Shown in pieces: positions 31,979-40,088 of a stretch of 64,000 nt of DNA. Each line of letters starts with the position of its first letter. The stretch's first letter is position 1. A program made the position numbers and the translations under genes. Origin of the DNA: an uncultured Clostridia bacterium (lineage in GTDB: Bacteria > Bacillota > Clostridia > Christensenellales > Borkfalkiaceae); the NCBI GenBank assembly GCA_947595585.1, contig CANQET010000001.1:62001-126000 (forward strand), written 5' to 3'. The notes beneath the pieces were generated by a model. The model had not been told where the DNA came from, did no database searches, and worked only from the letters and a program-made list of their open reading frames with translations.

Positions 31979-34669
31979 TTGAACCAAATGCTTGTGAATT
32001 ATGCCACCGGTAGTATCGAAAAGACGCCGACCAATTTCGTGGCGGTGGACGAACGCATCACGCTGCGGGCCGAGCTCTTCGCCTTGGAGACGGACGAGAG
32101 CGGCACCGTCGTCACCCAAACCGACTCCGTAAACGGCGCCTCGCTGCGCAAACGTGCCGAGGAGGGGCCTTCCGTCACGTTGCGCTCCCACCGCATCGAT
32201 CCCTACTACTATCTCTTGAGCGAAGACAACGAGGCCATCTCGCTCTCCTCCATTCGCGACCGCTCCAATCTCCACTACGTCTTCGACGGCGCGGAAAATA
32301 CGGTAAACACGGCCAAGCTCGCGGGAGACATCACGGGCGACGTTTTCTACAACAAACTCATCAACGTGCGGAAGAAGCTTTGTGAAGAGGGTTACATCGG
32401 GTACGGAAGGTGCAGCGGAGACGTTGATAAGTCGGACGAGGGCGATCCGTGGGAGACATCTAACGACAGCCGGTGGAGCGATAAGACGAAGTATCCGGAC
32501 TATGACAAATGGGGGACGAAGGACGGCGACCCCATCTGGGATATCTATCAGATCAACGAAGTTACGGGCGTAAACGCGATGGACCTCTGCAAGCCGTTTA
32601 CGATCGACGGGACGAAGCCCGACGGCGGCTCCTATAAGATCCAAAGCATCACGTTTTTGGGAAAGCAAGGTGGGAATTCCTTCGCCAGTCCCGCAGGGCT
32701 CTTTGAATTTGCAAGGGGCTGCTACTTCAAAAATCTCGACATCGTCAACCCCCGTATTTGGCGAGCAAGATTCGACGCCTCGTGCCTCACTTCTTCCGAC
32801 GGCGGCAAGACGATCACGGGGATCGACGTCAGTACGAAAGCAGGCATCTACGATTCGGCCTTCCACGGCGGCCCGGGCGGCGGGCTCGTCGCCTTTGCCG
32901 TGAACTGCGAGTTTACGAACGTCCGCGTGTATCTTCAAGACGACACAGATAAGCCGAAGGATGAAGAGGGTTCGATCCACGTGCTCCCCAACAGCAATCT
33001 CTCGACGTGCCACGTCGACGGCTCCATCCTCGGCGGCATCGTAGGCGTGGCGATCGGCGATCCCAATGCGAATACCGAAAAGAATGCGACGTTGGGGGAG
33101 GCCATTCAAAATACGACGTTTACAAACTGCGCCGCCTCCATCTTCCTCATCAACGCCTCTTACGACCCCGCCGCGCGCGTCGTCTATGCGGGCGGCCTCG
33201 TCGGCATGGCGATGGGAGACGTCACCATTCAAAACAGCTATGCGGCGAGCATGCTCTCGGGCTACTATGCGGGCGGGCTCGTCGGCGCGACGGTCTCCGA
33301 TGCTACTTGGAAGTTTACGGGCGGCACCTATCTCGGCGTCCCCTTCACGGGAAGCGGCCGCGTTGCTACAGCGCCGAAGATCCAAAACAGCTTTTCGGCG
33401 GGCCTCATCGAGCGGCAGGTGCGCGTCGGCGCGGGCCTCATCGCCGACTTGCAGGGCACAGCGCCCCAAGTTTCGGGCTGCTATTCGGCCTCCCGGTGGG
33501 AGGCCATCTCGCCCATCGCCTACGGCACGTTCAAGGGCGACAGGCAAAACTACTACGTCTATCAGACGCGCTTCGCCGTCCCCGTGACCTCCAACGTGGA
33601 GGCGTGGTTCGCGGCCGAAGGCGACGTACTCTCGCTGCAGAGCGGCGATCACGGCATCGCATGCACGGGCGGGGACCTCGCCGAAAAACTGAAGAATGCC
33701 GGTTGGACCGCGGCGCCCACCCTCGAAAAGACCCATCAGTGGTCGCCGGGCAATGGACATGAAAGATATCGGGAAAGCAGCAATGAATACCCCGGATGGC
33801 CGAATGCCTGGAACGGACACGGAAAGCCGGAGCCGTATCCCTTCCCCATGCCCGAGGGAAATGCCGAGTTCTGGGGCGATTGGATCAGAAACGGCACCTA
33901 TGTGAAAGAGACCACGGGCACGGGCGCTATCCCTAAGTTTTCGGTCAAGAAGTTCATGGATTACTTCTGCACCTACTATCAATCCTCCGATGGCGGCAAT
34001 CTCCGCAACGACGTCACGCAGATCGCTTCGAGAGACGACTATGCCAACATTGCCATACGTAGGTATGGCAGTTTGAGTCGAGATTATGCCGGAAGCTGTG
34101 AACTTCGGCGGCGGCGCTTCCAAATCCAAGGGAATAATGTCACTCTTACGACGAATACGACAGTGGACCAACATGAGGATAGGGACTGGGTCTTAAGCTC
34201 GGACGGAACAGGCCTCGACGCGCTCGAGTATTGGTGGGCGGAGGGCGCAAACCCCAATGGTTCGCTTGCTGCTACAAATTGGGGGAATCCGGAGACACAA
34301 AAGCGCGGGTACAATGTCGGCGGCTCGCGCAAAGTACCGGGAGACGTCGTAGGCGTGACGAATGCTTCGGGTAACAATGGAAACTTCGTCTTTACCGCGC
34401 CGAAGTTCTACGACCCGGATTTCAACCCCATCAAGGACTACACGTTTGCACTCGAGGAGGGGAAGATCGTCTTGCGGCATACGAAAGACGGAAAGAATGT
34501 AGACGATCTCCTGTTTGCGGGCGTCTCCTACGGGCACCTCAGCGTGACTGCGCTGAAATTTCAAAGGGCAGATGCGGCCATCTCGATCGAGATCGCCGTC
34601 TTCTTCGGCGCGAAGGAGCTCTGGCGCGGCGACGCCGGTGTGAAGCCGCTCAACGGTCTATCCGAATAG
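31979..34669 (+). CDS. GLUG-repeat surface protein, C-terminal part of a broken gene
   Basis: The open frame continues from 31787 through TTG 31979 to 34669; no Shine-Dalgarno supports a start at 31979. Up to 896 residues, rich in Asn, Gly, Thr and Tyr. The middle carries GLUG-type motifs (YAGGLVGMAMGDVTIQNSYA and YYAGGLVGATVSDA), found in surface adhesins of gut bacteria. No membrane anchor is seen at the C-terminus, so surface display would rely on the prepilin helix encoded 1.2 kb upstream. Base composition and codon use in parts of 33,750-34,350 look less GC-biased than neighbours. Probably non-functional if the upstream interruptions are real. Confidence 0.6.
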   Translation: MNQMLVNYATGSIEKTPTNFVAVDERITLRAELFALETDESGTVVTQTDSVNGASLRKRAEEGPSVTLRSHRIDPYYYLLSEDNEAISLSSIRDRSNLHYVFDGAENTVNTAKLAGDITGDVFYNKLINVRKKLCEEGYIGYGRCSGDVDKSDEGDPWETSNDSRWSDKTKYPDYDKWGTKDGDPIWDIYQINEVTGVNAMDLCKPFTIDGTKPDGGSYKIQSITFLGKQGGNSFASPAGLFEFARGCYFKNLDIVNPRIWRARFDASCLTSSDGGKTITGIDVSTKAGIYDSAFHGGPGGGLVAFAVNCEFTNVRVYLQDDTDKPKDEEGSIHVLPNSNLSTCHVDGSILGGIVGVAIGDPNANTEKNATLGEAIQNTTFTNCAASIFLINASYDPAARVVYAGGLVGMAMGDVTIQNSYAASMLSGYYAGGLVGATVSDATWKFTGGTYLGVPFTGSGRVATAPKIQNSFSAGLIERQVRVGAGLIADLQGTAPQVSGCYSASRWEAISPIAYGTFKGDRQNYYVYQTRFAVPVTSNVEAWFAAEGDVLSLQSGDHGIACTGGDLAEKLKNAGWTAAPTLEKTHQWSPGNGHERYRESSNEYPGWPNAWNGHGKPEPYPFPMPEGNAEFWGDWIRNGTYVKETTGTGAIPKFSVKKFMDYFCTYYQSSDGGNLRNDVTQIASRDDYANIAIRRYGSLSRDYAGSCELRRRRFQIQGNNVTLTTNTTVDQHEDRDWVLSSDGTGLDALEYWWAEGANPNGSLAATNWGNPETQKRGYNVGGSRKVPGDVVGVTNASGNNGNFVFTAPKFYDPDFNPIKDYTFALEEGKIVLRHTKDGKNVDDLLFAGVSYGHLSVTALKFQRADAAISIEIAVFFGAKELWRGDAGVKPLNGLSE

Positions 34670-34693
34670 CATTGTTCTTCTTCTTTTGAGAAA

Positions 34694-34727
34694 CGAAAGG
34701 GCAGCGGAGTTTTCCGCTGCCCTTTCG
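34694..34727. terminator. Bidirectional terminator
   Basis: A perfect 15-bp stem (34694-34708 with 34713-34727) and GTTT loop lie between the convergent surface-protein and flippase-like genes. Confidence 0.8.
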
Positions 34728-34742
34728 CTGTAGTGTGAAGTT

Positions 34743-36131
34743 TTACTCTGTCTGCGGGGGATCGGGCGGGGCTTCGGAAGGAGCTTCCGAAGCTGCCGCA
34801 GAGGGCGGATCGGGCGGGGCCTGTGGGAATTCTTCCACCTCTTCGCGGGCACGTTCTGCGGCGGCCTCCATGCGCTTTTTGTCGGCACGGCGGTTGCGAT
34901 AGGCGCCGCGGATGATCTCGAAGATATTGATTCCGATGCCCGAGAGGATGTAGAGATAATAGGTGAAGAACCGCCACACGAGGATGATCCAACCGATGAC
35001 GACGCTCACCTCGGGATTGGTTTGGAGCACCGAGGAGAAGATGAGCGAGGAGGTCGTCTCGATGGCGCCGCTCGTCCCCGGGGTGGGGATGAGGGAGGCC
35101 GAGTAGTAGGAGATCATGCTCAAGCAGAGGATCTTCAGGAGCAGATCGCCCGTGGGTGCGACGTCCGCGAGGGCGACGACGACGAAATAGGGGATACAGA
35201 AGCTGATGAACATCCCCACAAGGCAGATGAGGAAGAGGGGGATGATGAGCCACCAGCGGCGGAAGATCGCACGGAGGGAGCTGCGGTATTCCTCGATCTC
35301 ATAGACGTATTTGCGCATCGTCGGGTACTTGTGCTTGACGATCTTCATCTTGTTGAGAAGGGAGATCAGCCCGACGGCGAATTTCTTCCCCGCGCGGGGG
35401 AAGAGGGAGGCGAACACGATGGCGATGGGGATGAGCATGTTGGCCGCCATCGAGACCCATGCGATGATGAGAAGCGTCGTATTGATGGCGGAATTCCCCT
35501 GCAGAAGATAGGGCGCAAGGATGAAGAAGGCGGCGGCGAGGATGCCGAGCGCAAAGGTGTTGACGATGAACTTCACGAGGGGCACCGCCGTCGCAACGCC
35601 CGCGGGAATATCCTTTTTGTGCAGATAGTGGATCTGGAAGGGTTGTCCGCCCGTGCCGAGCGGGGTGATGCCGTCGTAATATTTGCCGAGGAACATCACT
35701 TTGATCGCGTTGGGGTACCGCCATTTGCCCGTAGAGATCTTGAGAAGATAGGCGTATTTCGTGCTCTCGAAGAGGATATAGAGGAGGACGACGCCGAGCA
35801 AGGCGATGAAATACCTCCAGTTGATGCCGCGGATGAGCGAAGGGAAGCTCTTCGTACTCTCGGGGGTGAGGTAATTGGAGATTCCGAAGAGTAAAAAGAT
35901 AGAGAAGCCGATGAGCGCCAAGAGGAGGATGGTCTTGATCCACCACATGCGGTGCTTCGACTTATTTTCCGATGCCGAGCGCGCTTCGATCTCCTTCGCC
36001 AGCTTTTCGATCTCCTGCTGTTTGCGGGTCTCGTACTGTGCGGCGAACTCTGCGCGCTGTGCCTCACGATTCGATTGTGCGGAGTCCTTTTTCTTTGGCT
36101 CCGCCTTGGGATCGCGCTTCATATCTTTCAC
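34743..36131 (-). CDS. Flippase-like/LPG-synthase-type membrane protein (UPF0104)
   Basis: 462-residue integral membrane protein with about eight helices. The core resembles the flippase-like domain of lysylphosphatidylglycerol synthases and YbhN: YDGITPLGTGGQPFQIHYL, a conserved proline/glycine loop, and LIPTPGTSGAIET near the end. The N-terminal about 65 residues are charged and coiled-coil-like; the C-terminus is a Pro/Glu/Ala-rich tail. There is no catalytic aminoacyl-transferase domain. The GTG at 36131 lies only about 8 nt after the -10. ATG 36122 is an equally possible start (weak GGTG before it). Role in lipid or glycolipid transport is inferred from family. Confidence 0.75.
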   Translation of the reverse strand: MKDMKRDPKAEPKKKDSAQSNREAQRAEFAAQYETRKQQEIEKLAKEIEARSASENKSKHRMWWIKTILLLALIGFSIFLLFGISNYLTPESTKSFPSLIRGINWRYFIALLGVVLLYILFESTKYAYLLKISTGKWRYPNAIKVMFLGKYYDGITPLGTGGQPFQIHYLHKKDIPAGVATAVPLVKFIVNTFALGILAAAFFILAPYLLQGNSAINTTLLIIAWVSMAANMLIPIAIVFASLFPRAGKKFAVGLISLLNKMKIVKHKYPTMRKYVYEIEEYRSSLRAIFRRWWLIIPLFLICLVGMFISFCIPYFVVVALADVAPTGDLLLKILCLSMISYYSASLIPTPGTSGAIETTSSLIFSSVLQTNPEVSVVIGWIILVWRFFTYYLYILSGIGINIFEIIRGAYRNRRADKKRMEAAAERAREEVEEFPQAPPDPPSAAASEAPSEAPPDPPQTE

Positions 36132-36139
36132 CGTCTCTT

Positions 36140-36168
36140 ATCATACCACATTTTTCCGCGGAATGCAA
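36140..36168 (-). promoter_or_regulatory. Promoter of the flippase-like gene
   Basis: Minus strand TTGCAT (36168-36163), 17-bp spacer, TATGAT (36145-36140). Confidence 0.7.
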
Positions 36169-36181
36169 CAAATTCACGGAA

Positions 36182-37132
36182 TTAACCCGTATCGTGCTCA
36201 TTTTTTTGGGGCGGCGGGTCTGCTTGGGGTTTTCCCCCGGTTTGCTGCGCGGAGGCGGGTGCGGACGCTTTGGTGCGAAAGGCATCGTAGCTCCTGCGTG
36301 CGATCGCCGCGAACAGGATGATCGCATAGCCGATCAGGCTGAGAAGGGAGGGCACCTGCTCGAGGAAGAAGTAGCCGAGCACGGCCGCGAAGAGCACCTG
36401 CGCGTAGTCGTATACGGCGATCTCCTTGGCGGGGGCGAAGCGATAGGCCGCCGTAATGCAGAACTGTCCGCCCGCCGCGGCAAGCCCCGAGAGCAGCAGG
36501 AAAATGACCTGTAATGCAGACATGGGGGTGAAAAACAGCACAAAGAAGGGGAGAGCGACGAGCGTAGAGAAGGCGGAAAAGAAGAAGACGGTGATGTTGC
36601 CGCGCTCCCCCTTTTGGCCAAGGACGCGCACGCAGGAATAGGCAAATCCCGCGCACGCCCCGCCGAGCACGCCCGAGGCCGCGGGCAGAACTTTCATCGA
36701 AAAACTCGGATCGACGACGCACACCGCCCCCGCAAACGCGATGAGTACGAAGACGATCTCGGGGATCGTCGGCTTCTCACGGAGCAAAAACGCCGAAAAG
36801 AGGATGGCGAAGAAGGGGGAGAGCTTGTTGAGGATGGAGGCATCGGAGATGCTTCCGATGTGGTCGATGGCGTAAAAATTGAGCACCACTCCCAAAAAAC
36901 CGACGGCGGAGCGGAGAAAGAGCCAAAGCAAAGTCTTCCTGCTCTTGATGCGAAACTTCTTGCGGTCGAAGAGCAGGAGGAAAAAGACGATGACCGTCGC
37001 CACGAGATTGCGGAAGAAGACCTTCTGCATGACGGGAAGCTCGCCCGCGGCGTTCACAAAGAGATTCATGAGCGCGAAACAGAGCGCGGCGCCGAGAATG
37101 AGGAGGACCCCGATAGACCGTTTGGCTTTCAT
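36182..37132 (-). CDS. EamA/DMT-superfamily transporter
   Basis: 316-residue membrane protein with ten helices arranged as two EamA repeats (ALCFALMNLFVNAAGELPVMQKVFFRNL in the first; GVLGGACAGFAYSCVRVLGQKG starting the second). The family exports or imports metabolites, substrate unknown. The C-terminal tail is hydrophilic. ATG 37132 is chosen because the TATAAT lies just 11 nt before it; GGGGAG overlaps the presumed mRNA 5' end. Confidence 0.85.
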   Translation of the reverse strand: MKAKRSIGVLLILGAALCFALMNLFVNAAGELPVMQKVFFRNLVATVIVFFLLLFDRKKFRIKSRKTLLWLFLRSAVGFLGVVLNFYAIDHIGSISDASILNKLSPFFAILFSAFLLREKPTIPEIVFVLIAFAGAVCVVDPSFSMKVLPAASGVLGGACAGFAYSCVRVLGQKGERGNITVFFFSAFSTLVALPFFVLFFTPMSALQVIFLLLSGLAAAGGQFCITAAYRFAPAKEIAVYDYAQVLFAAVLGYFFLEQVPSLLSLIGYAIILFAAIARRSYDAFRTKASAPASAQQTGGKPQADPPPQKNEHDTG

Positions 37133-37142
37133 ATCTCCCCAT

Positions 37143-37171
37143 ATTATATGTGGAGCGCACAAAAAAGTCAA
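37143..37171 (-). promoter_or_regulatory. Promoter of the EamA gene
   Basis: Minus strand TTGACT (37171-37166), 17-bp spacer, TATAAT (37148-37143). It lies in the 61-bp gap after spoIIE. Confidence 0.8.
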
Positions 37172-37193
37172 ACGTTTTGGCCGCGGCCTCTTA

Positions 37194-39458
37194 TTACGCG
37201 CTCTTTGCGAGTTTTACGGTGAGGACCGTCATATCGTCTTCGGCCCGTCCGCGGTAGCGGCGGAGGGCATCGCGCAGGATCTCTTCGGCGAGGGACTGCG
37301 GGTTGAGCGGATGAAGTTTGGAGAGATACGCGCACAGCTCGGCCGAGGAGCCAAACGCGGTCGAGATGCCGTCGCTCATGAAGATGAGGAAGTCGTCTTC
37401 CTTCATCTCGATCCGAAGGCAGGCGGGGCGGATGGCCTCGAGCACGCCGATGGGCAGGGAGCCCCCCTCGAGCACCTGCAGCGTCTCCCCCGAGAGCACG
37501 AACCCGGGCGGGGAGCCGATCTTCACGACGTCGGCGACGCCCGAATCGAGGTCGAAGGCGGCGAGGTCCAAGCAGGCGAAGCGCTCCTCCGAGGAGAAGG
37601 CGAGGAGATCGTTTACGGTGGAGAGCACGGTATCCGAGGGCATCCGCGCCTTATAAAAACTTTCGAGGAGGGTGAGGGTGCGGTCGGAGATCTTCCGCGC
37701 TTCCTCGCCGCTGCCCATGCCGTCGGAGAGAGCGACGATGAACCGCCGCTCGTCGATCTTCAAAATGGAGTGGGTATCCCCGCTCGCAAGCTCTCCCTCC
37801 TTGGGGCGGGAAGCGATGCCGAAGGCCGCATCGAAGTCGGGGCGGCGCTTGAGCACGAAGCAAGCGCGGTCCTCGGTGAGGGGAAGCTTTTCGGAGAGTG
37901 CAAGGGGGATGTTGAGCGCCTCGCCCGCGATCTTTGCGATCTTCTCGCCGCTCGCCTTGTTTTCGAGCGTGGCCGTCGCGGTGAAGTGCTCCCCCTCGCC
38001 GTAGAGAAAGATCTCCGAGCTCAAGATCCCCGCCTTGGCGAAGGCCTCCGCGAGCAGATGTTCCTCCTCGGAGAAGGTGAGCTCGGCGCTCTGTTCGAGG
38101 GCGATGTTCCGTAAGATCTCGCTTACGCCGTGCGCCTGCCGTGCGAGGAGCATCCGACCCTGCCGCGCCGTCTCGAGCTCGAGGGTCATGCGGTGATGAT
38201 CGGCAAGGTGCTTATTGAGGGCGAAGAGCAGCCCAGCGGTGTTCACGCAGCCGTGGTTGAGTTCGGTGGGGACGTCGATGAGATCCACTCTCCCCTTGGC
38301 CTTGCCCACGGCGATGAGCTTCTCCATCTGTTCTCCCATTCCCTCGGCCTCACACAGCTTTCTGCGGTGGCAGCCCGTACAGAGACTGCTCTGCAGCTGC
38401 TTGCGCAGTTTCTCGGGGCCGCCGTCTTCGGGACGGGCCGTATCGAAGGAATTCTCGATCTCGCGGAAGAGCGAGGAGACCTCATAGAGCTGTTCCCCGA
38501 CGGCACGGCGGTTGCGGTTGACGGCGATGCGCGGCAGGGTGCTCTCGCGGTAGAAGAGGAGGCCTCTGCGCGCACGGGCGAGGAGGCGTTCGGGAAGACA
38601 GATGACGACGATCGTCGGCAAAAGGCAGGAGAGCAGGGTAAATAAAATGGGGAGGGCCCCCTGCGAATATAATCCCTCGAAGAACATCGCCCCCGCGAAG
38701 AGGGCAAAGAGGGAGAGCGCCGCGGGGATCCTCCCGTAGGGGGCAAGAAGGAGGGCCACGGTGGAGAATACGGCGTACTCCGCGAGGGGGACGGCGGAGA
38801 GCCGCATCACGCAGAGAGGCACCGAGAGGACGACGGCGATGGGGACGCATACGGCGCTGCGGAAGAGTACGGCAAAGAGAAGAAGGGCAAAGAGGGAGAG
38901 GGCGAAGAAGGCTTCGCTCCCGAGCGCCGCATAGAGCCCCATGCCCGTAAACAGCCATATGCAGGCGATCTCCGTGAGTTCTCCCGCCGTGAGACGGGCA
39001 CGGAATGCGCGGAAGAGAAGGGCTGCAAGCCCGCCTTCGAAGAGCATGCAGAGCATGACGAAGCCGCCCGCGAGGACGACCTTTTGTAGCAGCACCGAGA
39101 GCGGAAAATCGTACCCCATGTGCGGAAAAAGGAAGAAAAAGGGCACCTGTGCGCAGGCGGCGTACACCGCCCGTTCATAGCCCGCCTTGCGCCCGAGTTT
39201 GCGGTAGATGCTCCACACGATCGCACACATCCCCCCCTGGATCGCGGCGGAGAGGGAGGCCTGCCACGAGAGGGCGGCCGCCGAGGCGATCAGGTATGCC
39301 CCGCCGAGCACGAGGGGATCGCCGCCTGCCACGAGGGCGGCGTAGAAGAGGGGGAAGGCGAGGGGCTCCCGCTGCGGCAGGGCAAAATTCATGAGCACCA
39401 TCGCCGCGGCGACGGCCGCGTATTGCAAGAGGGTGGGATATGCGATCTTTCTTTTCAT
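37194..39458 (-). CDS. spoIIE: Stage II sporulation protein E (serine phosphatase)
   Basis: 754-residue sporulation phosphatase that in Bacillus localises to the polar septum and dephosphorylates the anti-anti-sigma factor SpoIIAA to switch on sigma-F. The first about 300 residues form roughly ten membrane helices. A cytoplasmic regulatory region with a CTGCHRRKLC cluster follows. The last about 200 residues are a PP2C phosphatase with metal-binding aspartates in VALSDGMGSGEEA and FLIFMSDGIS. Length is somewhat shorter than the Bacillus protein (about 830). AAGGAG precedes ATG 39458. A -10 element and a Spo0A-box-like sequence lie upstream. Confidence 0.92.
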   Translation of the reverse strand: MKRKIAYPTLLQYAAVAAAMVLMNFALPQREPLAFPLFYAALVAGGDPLVLGGAYLIASAAALSWQASLSAAIQGGMCAIVWSIYRKLGRKAGYERAVYAACAQVPFFFLFPHMGYDFPLSVLLQKVVLAGGFVMLCMLFEGGLAALLFRAFRARLTAGELTEIACIWLFTGMGLYAALGSEAFFALSLFALLLFAVLFRSAVCVPIAVVLSVPLCVMRLSAVPLAEYAVFSTVALLLAPYGRIPAALSLFALFAGAMFFEGLYSQGALPILFTLLSCLLPTIVVICLPERLLARARRGLLFYRESTLPRIAVNRNRRAVGEQLYEVSSLFREIENSFDTARPEDGGPEKLRKQLQSSLCTGCHRRKLCEAEGMGEQMEKLIAVGKAKGRVDLIDVPTELNHGCVNTAGLLFALNKHLADHHRMTLELETARQGRMLLARQAHGVSEILRNIALEQSAELTFSEEEHLLAEAFAKAGILSSEIFLYGEGEHFTATATLENKASGEKIAKIAGEALNIPLALSEKLPLTEDRACFVLKRRPDFDAAFGIASRPKEGELASGDTHSILKIDERRFIVALSDGMGSGEEARKISDRTLTLLESFYKARMPSDTVLSTVNDLLAFSSEERFACLDLAAFDLDSGVADVVKIGSPPGFVLSGETLQVLEGGSLPIGVLEAIRPACLRIEMKEDDFLIFMSDGISTAFGSSAELCAYLSKLHPLNPQSLAEEILRDALRRYRGRAEDDMTVLTVKLAKSA

Positions 39459-39478
39459 GGAAGCGCTCCTTGCACACC

Positions 39479-39484
39479 ATTATA
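39479..39484 (-). promoter_or_regulatory. -10 element of spoIIE
   Basis: TATAAT on the minus strand (39484-39479), about 20 nt before the start codon. No canonical -35 at 16-18 bp, which fits an activator-dependent promoter. Confidence 0.55.
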
Positions 39485-39524
39485 GAGAAAGATCTTTGGA
39501 GGGAGGGCGGAGGATACGTCTTAC

Positions 39525-39533
39525 TTTGTCGAA
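39525..39533 (+). promoter_or_regulatory. Candidate Spo0A box upstream of spoIIE
   Basis: TTTGTCGAA, containing the full TGTCGAA 0A-box core, lies about 40 bp beyond the spoIIE -10 element. In B. subtilis spoIIE is transcribed by sigma-A RNA polymerase activated by Spo0A. Confidence 0.55.
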
Positions 39534-39558
39534 AAAAAGAAAAAGCGGAGGGTCCGCT
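39532..39558 (-). terminator. Second of two tandem minus-strand terminators
   Basis: AGCGGA-GGG-TCCGCT (39544-39558) followed on the minus strand by TTTTCTTTTTTT. It insulates spoIIE from the small transcript upstream. Confidence 0.7.
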
Positions 39559-39565
39559 GCGCGCA

Positions 39566-39594
39566 AGAAAAACCCCGTGCAAAACTGCACGGGG
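39566..39594 (-). terminator. Terminator of the small minus-strand transcript
   Basis: CCCCGTGCA (39573-39581) and TGCACGGGG (39586-39594) form a perfect 9-bp stem. The minus strand continues TTTTTCTT. Confidence 0.85.
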
Positions 39595-39701
39595 CCATCT
39601 GCATCATTCAGTTGTAGAGGGGGTCTGTAGCCTGTTTGCTTCAAGTTTGGGTATATGCCCTGTACGGGGATGAAGCTCAGCCGCACGTTACGGAAGCGAG
39701 G

Positions 39702-39734
39702 TTACTTTTTCGCCCCTTGTGCAAAATGGTACAT
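39702..39734 (-). CDS. Micro-ORF 2 (10 codons, MYHFAQGAKK)
   Basis: ATG 39734 with AAGGAGG (39749-39743) at 8-nt spacing; ends TAA 39704-39702. Same reading frame as micro-ORF 1, separated by 5 codons after its TAG. The peptide is basic at the C-terminus. Unknown function; could be a leader peptide, a signal peptide precursor, or decay of a longer gene. Confidence 0.4.
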   Translation of the reverse strand: MYHFAQGAKK

Positions 39735-39749
39735 CGGTGTGTCCTCCTT

Positions 39750-39782
39750 CTACTTGATCTTCAAGTTCCGGAAATCTTTCAT
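39750..39782 (-). CDS. Micro-ORF 1 (10 codons, MKDFRNLKIK)
   Basis: ATG 39782 with GGAGG (39795-39791) at 8-nt spacing; ends TAG 39752-39750. The ribosome site sits in the loop of a perfect 7-bp hairpin whose 3' arm contains the start codon, so its translation may be structure-controlled. Like micro-ORF 2 it ends in KxK/KK. Confidence 0.4.
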   Translation of the reverse strand: MKDFRNLKIK

Positions 39783-39944
39783 ATCGCGTACCTCCGATAT
39801 GATGCTTTGCGGTGCTCACATTGACGTTTCGAAGAACTTTTCCGTCCGTTTCGTCTTTGGCCTCAAAGGCTTATCTGTCCATTGGAGTATCCCGCCCTGT
39901 TTGAAAATAACTCTTTTTGTGAGCTATTTTCTATTTCTGGCTTC

Positions 39945-39972
39945 ATTATAGCATAAAATTCGGCGTTGTCAA
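39945..39972 (-). promoter_or_regulatory. Promoter of the small minus-strand transcript
   Basis: Minus strand TTGACA (39972-39967), 16-bp spacer, TATAAT (39950-39945); both hexamers are perfect consensus. Confidence 0.85.
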
Positions 39973-39976
39973 GAGG

Positions 39977-40018
39977 TTTCGGAAAAATTTTCGGAAAAAT
40001 TTTCGGATTTTTTCCGAA
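39977..40018. repeat. A/T-rich 12-bp tandem repeat between divergent promoters
   Basis: TTTCGGAAAAAT occurs twice in tandem (39977-40000), then TTTCGGA and the inverted arm TTTTTTCCGAA. It can form a hairpin and sits between the small transcript and the phosphatase promoter. Confidence 0.7.
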
Positions 40019-40042
40019 CGCCCCCGTTTTGCGCTTCCCCTG

Positions 40043-40071
40043 TTGCGAAAGAAGGGGATCCGTGCTATAAT
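40043..40071 (+). promoter_or_regulatory. Promoter of the phosphatase gene
   Basis: TTGCGA (40043-40048), 17-bp spacer, TATAAT (40066-40071). Confidence 0.75.
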
Positions 40072-40088
40072 GGGGAAGAGGTGATACT

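Larger units (their letters stand above)
39566..39938 (-). ncRNA. Independent transcript of about 370 nt, candidate small RNA/micropeptide mRNA
   Basis: A consensus promoter (39972-39945) and two tandem terminators delimit a minus-strand transcript of about 370 nt with no ordinary gene. Its 5' part can fold into an 11-bp hairpin (GAAAATAGCTC with GAGTTATTTTC). Further on, CATATCG-GAGGTACG-CGATATG places a Shine-Dalgarno in the loop and an ATG in the stem. Two 10-codon frames with good ribosome sites lie at 39750-39782 and 39702-39734. The 3' 140 nt before the terminator are untranslated. I compared it by eye with tmRNA, RNase P, SRP RNA, 6S RNA and c-di-GMP, TPP and SAM riboswitch signatures and found no match. 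Confidence 0.6.

Noticed and set aside
39480-39686. A 68-codon minus-strand frame beginning MRLSFIPVQG
   Set aside because: It runs through both terminators and into the spoIIE promoter and has no ribosome site.
39566-39938. The small transcript as tmRNA, RNase P RNA, SRP RNA, 6S RNA or a known riboswitch
   Set aside because: The diagnostic conserved segments of those RNAs were not found on reading the minus strand, and no suitable downstream gene for a riboswitch is cotranscribed before the tandem terminators.
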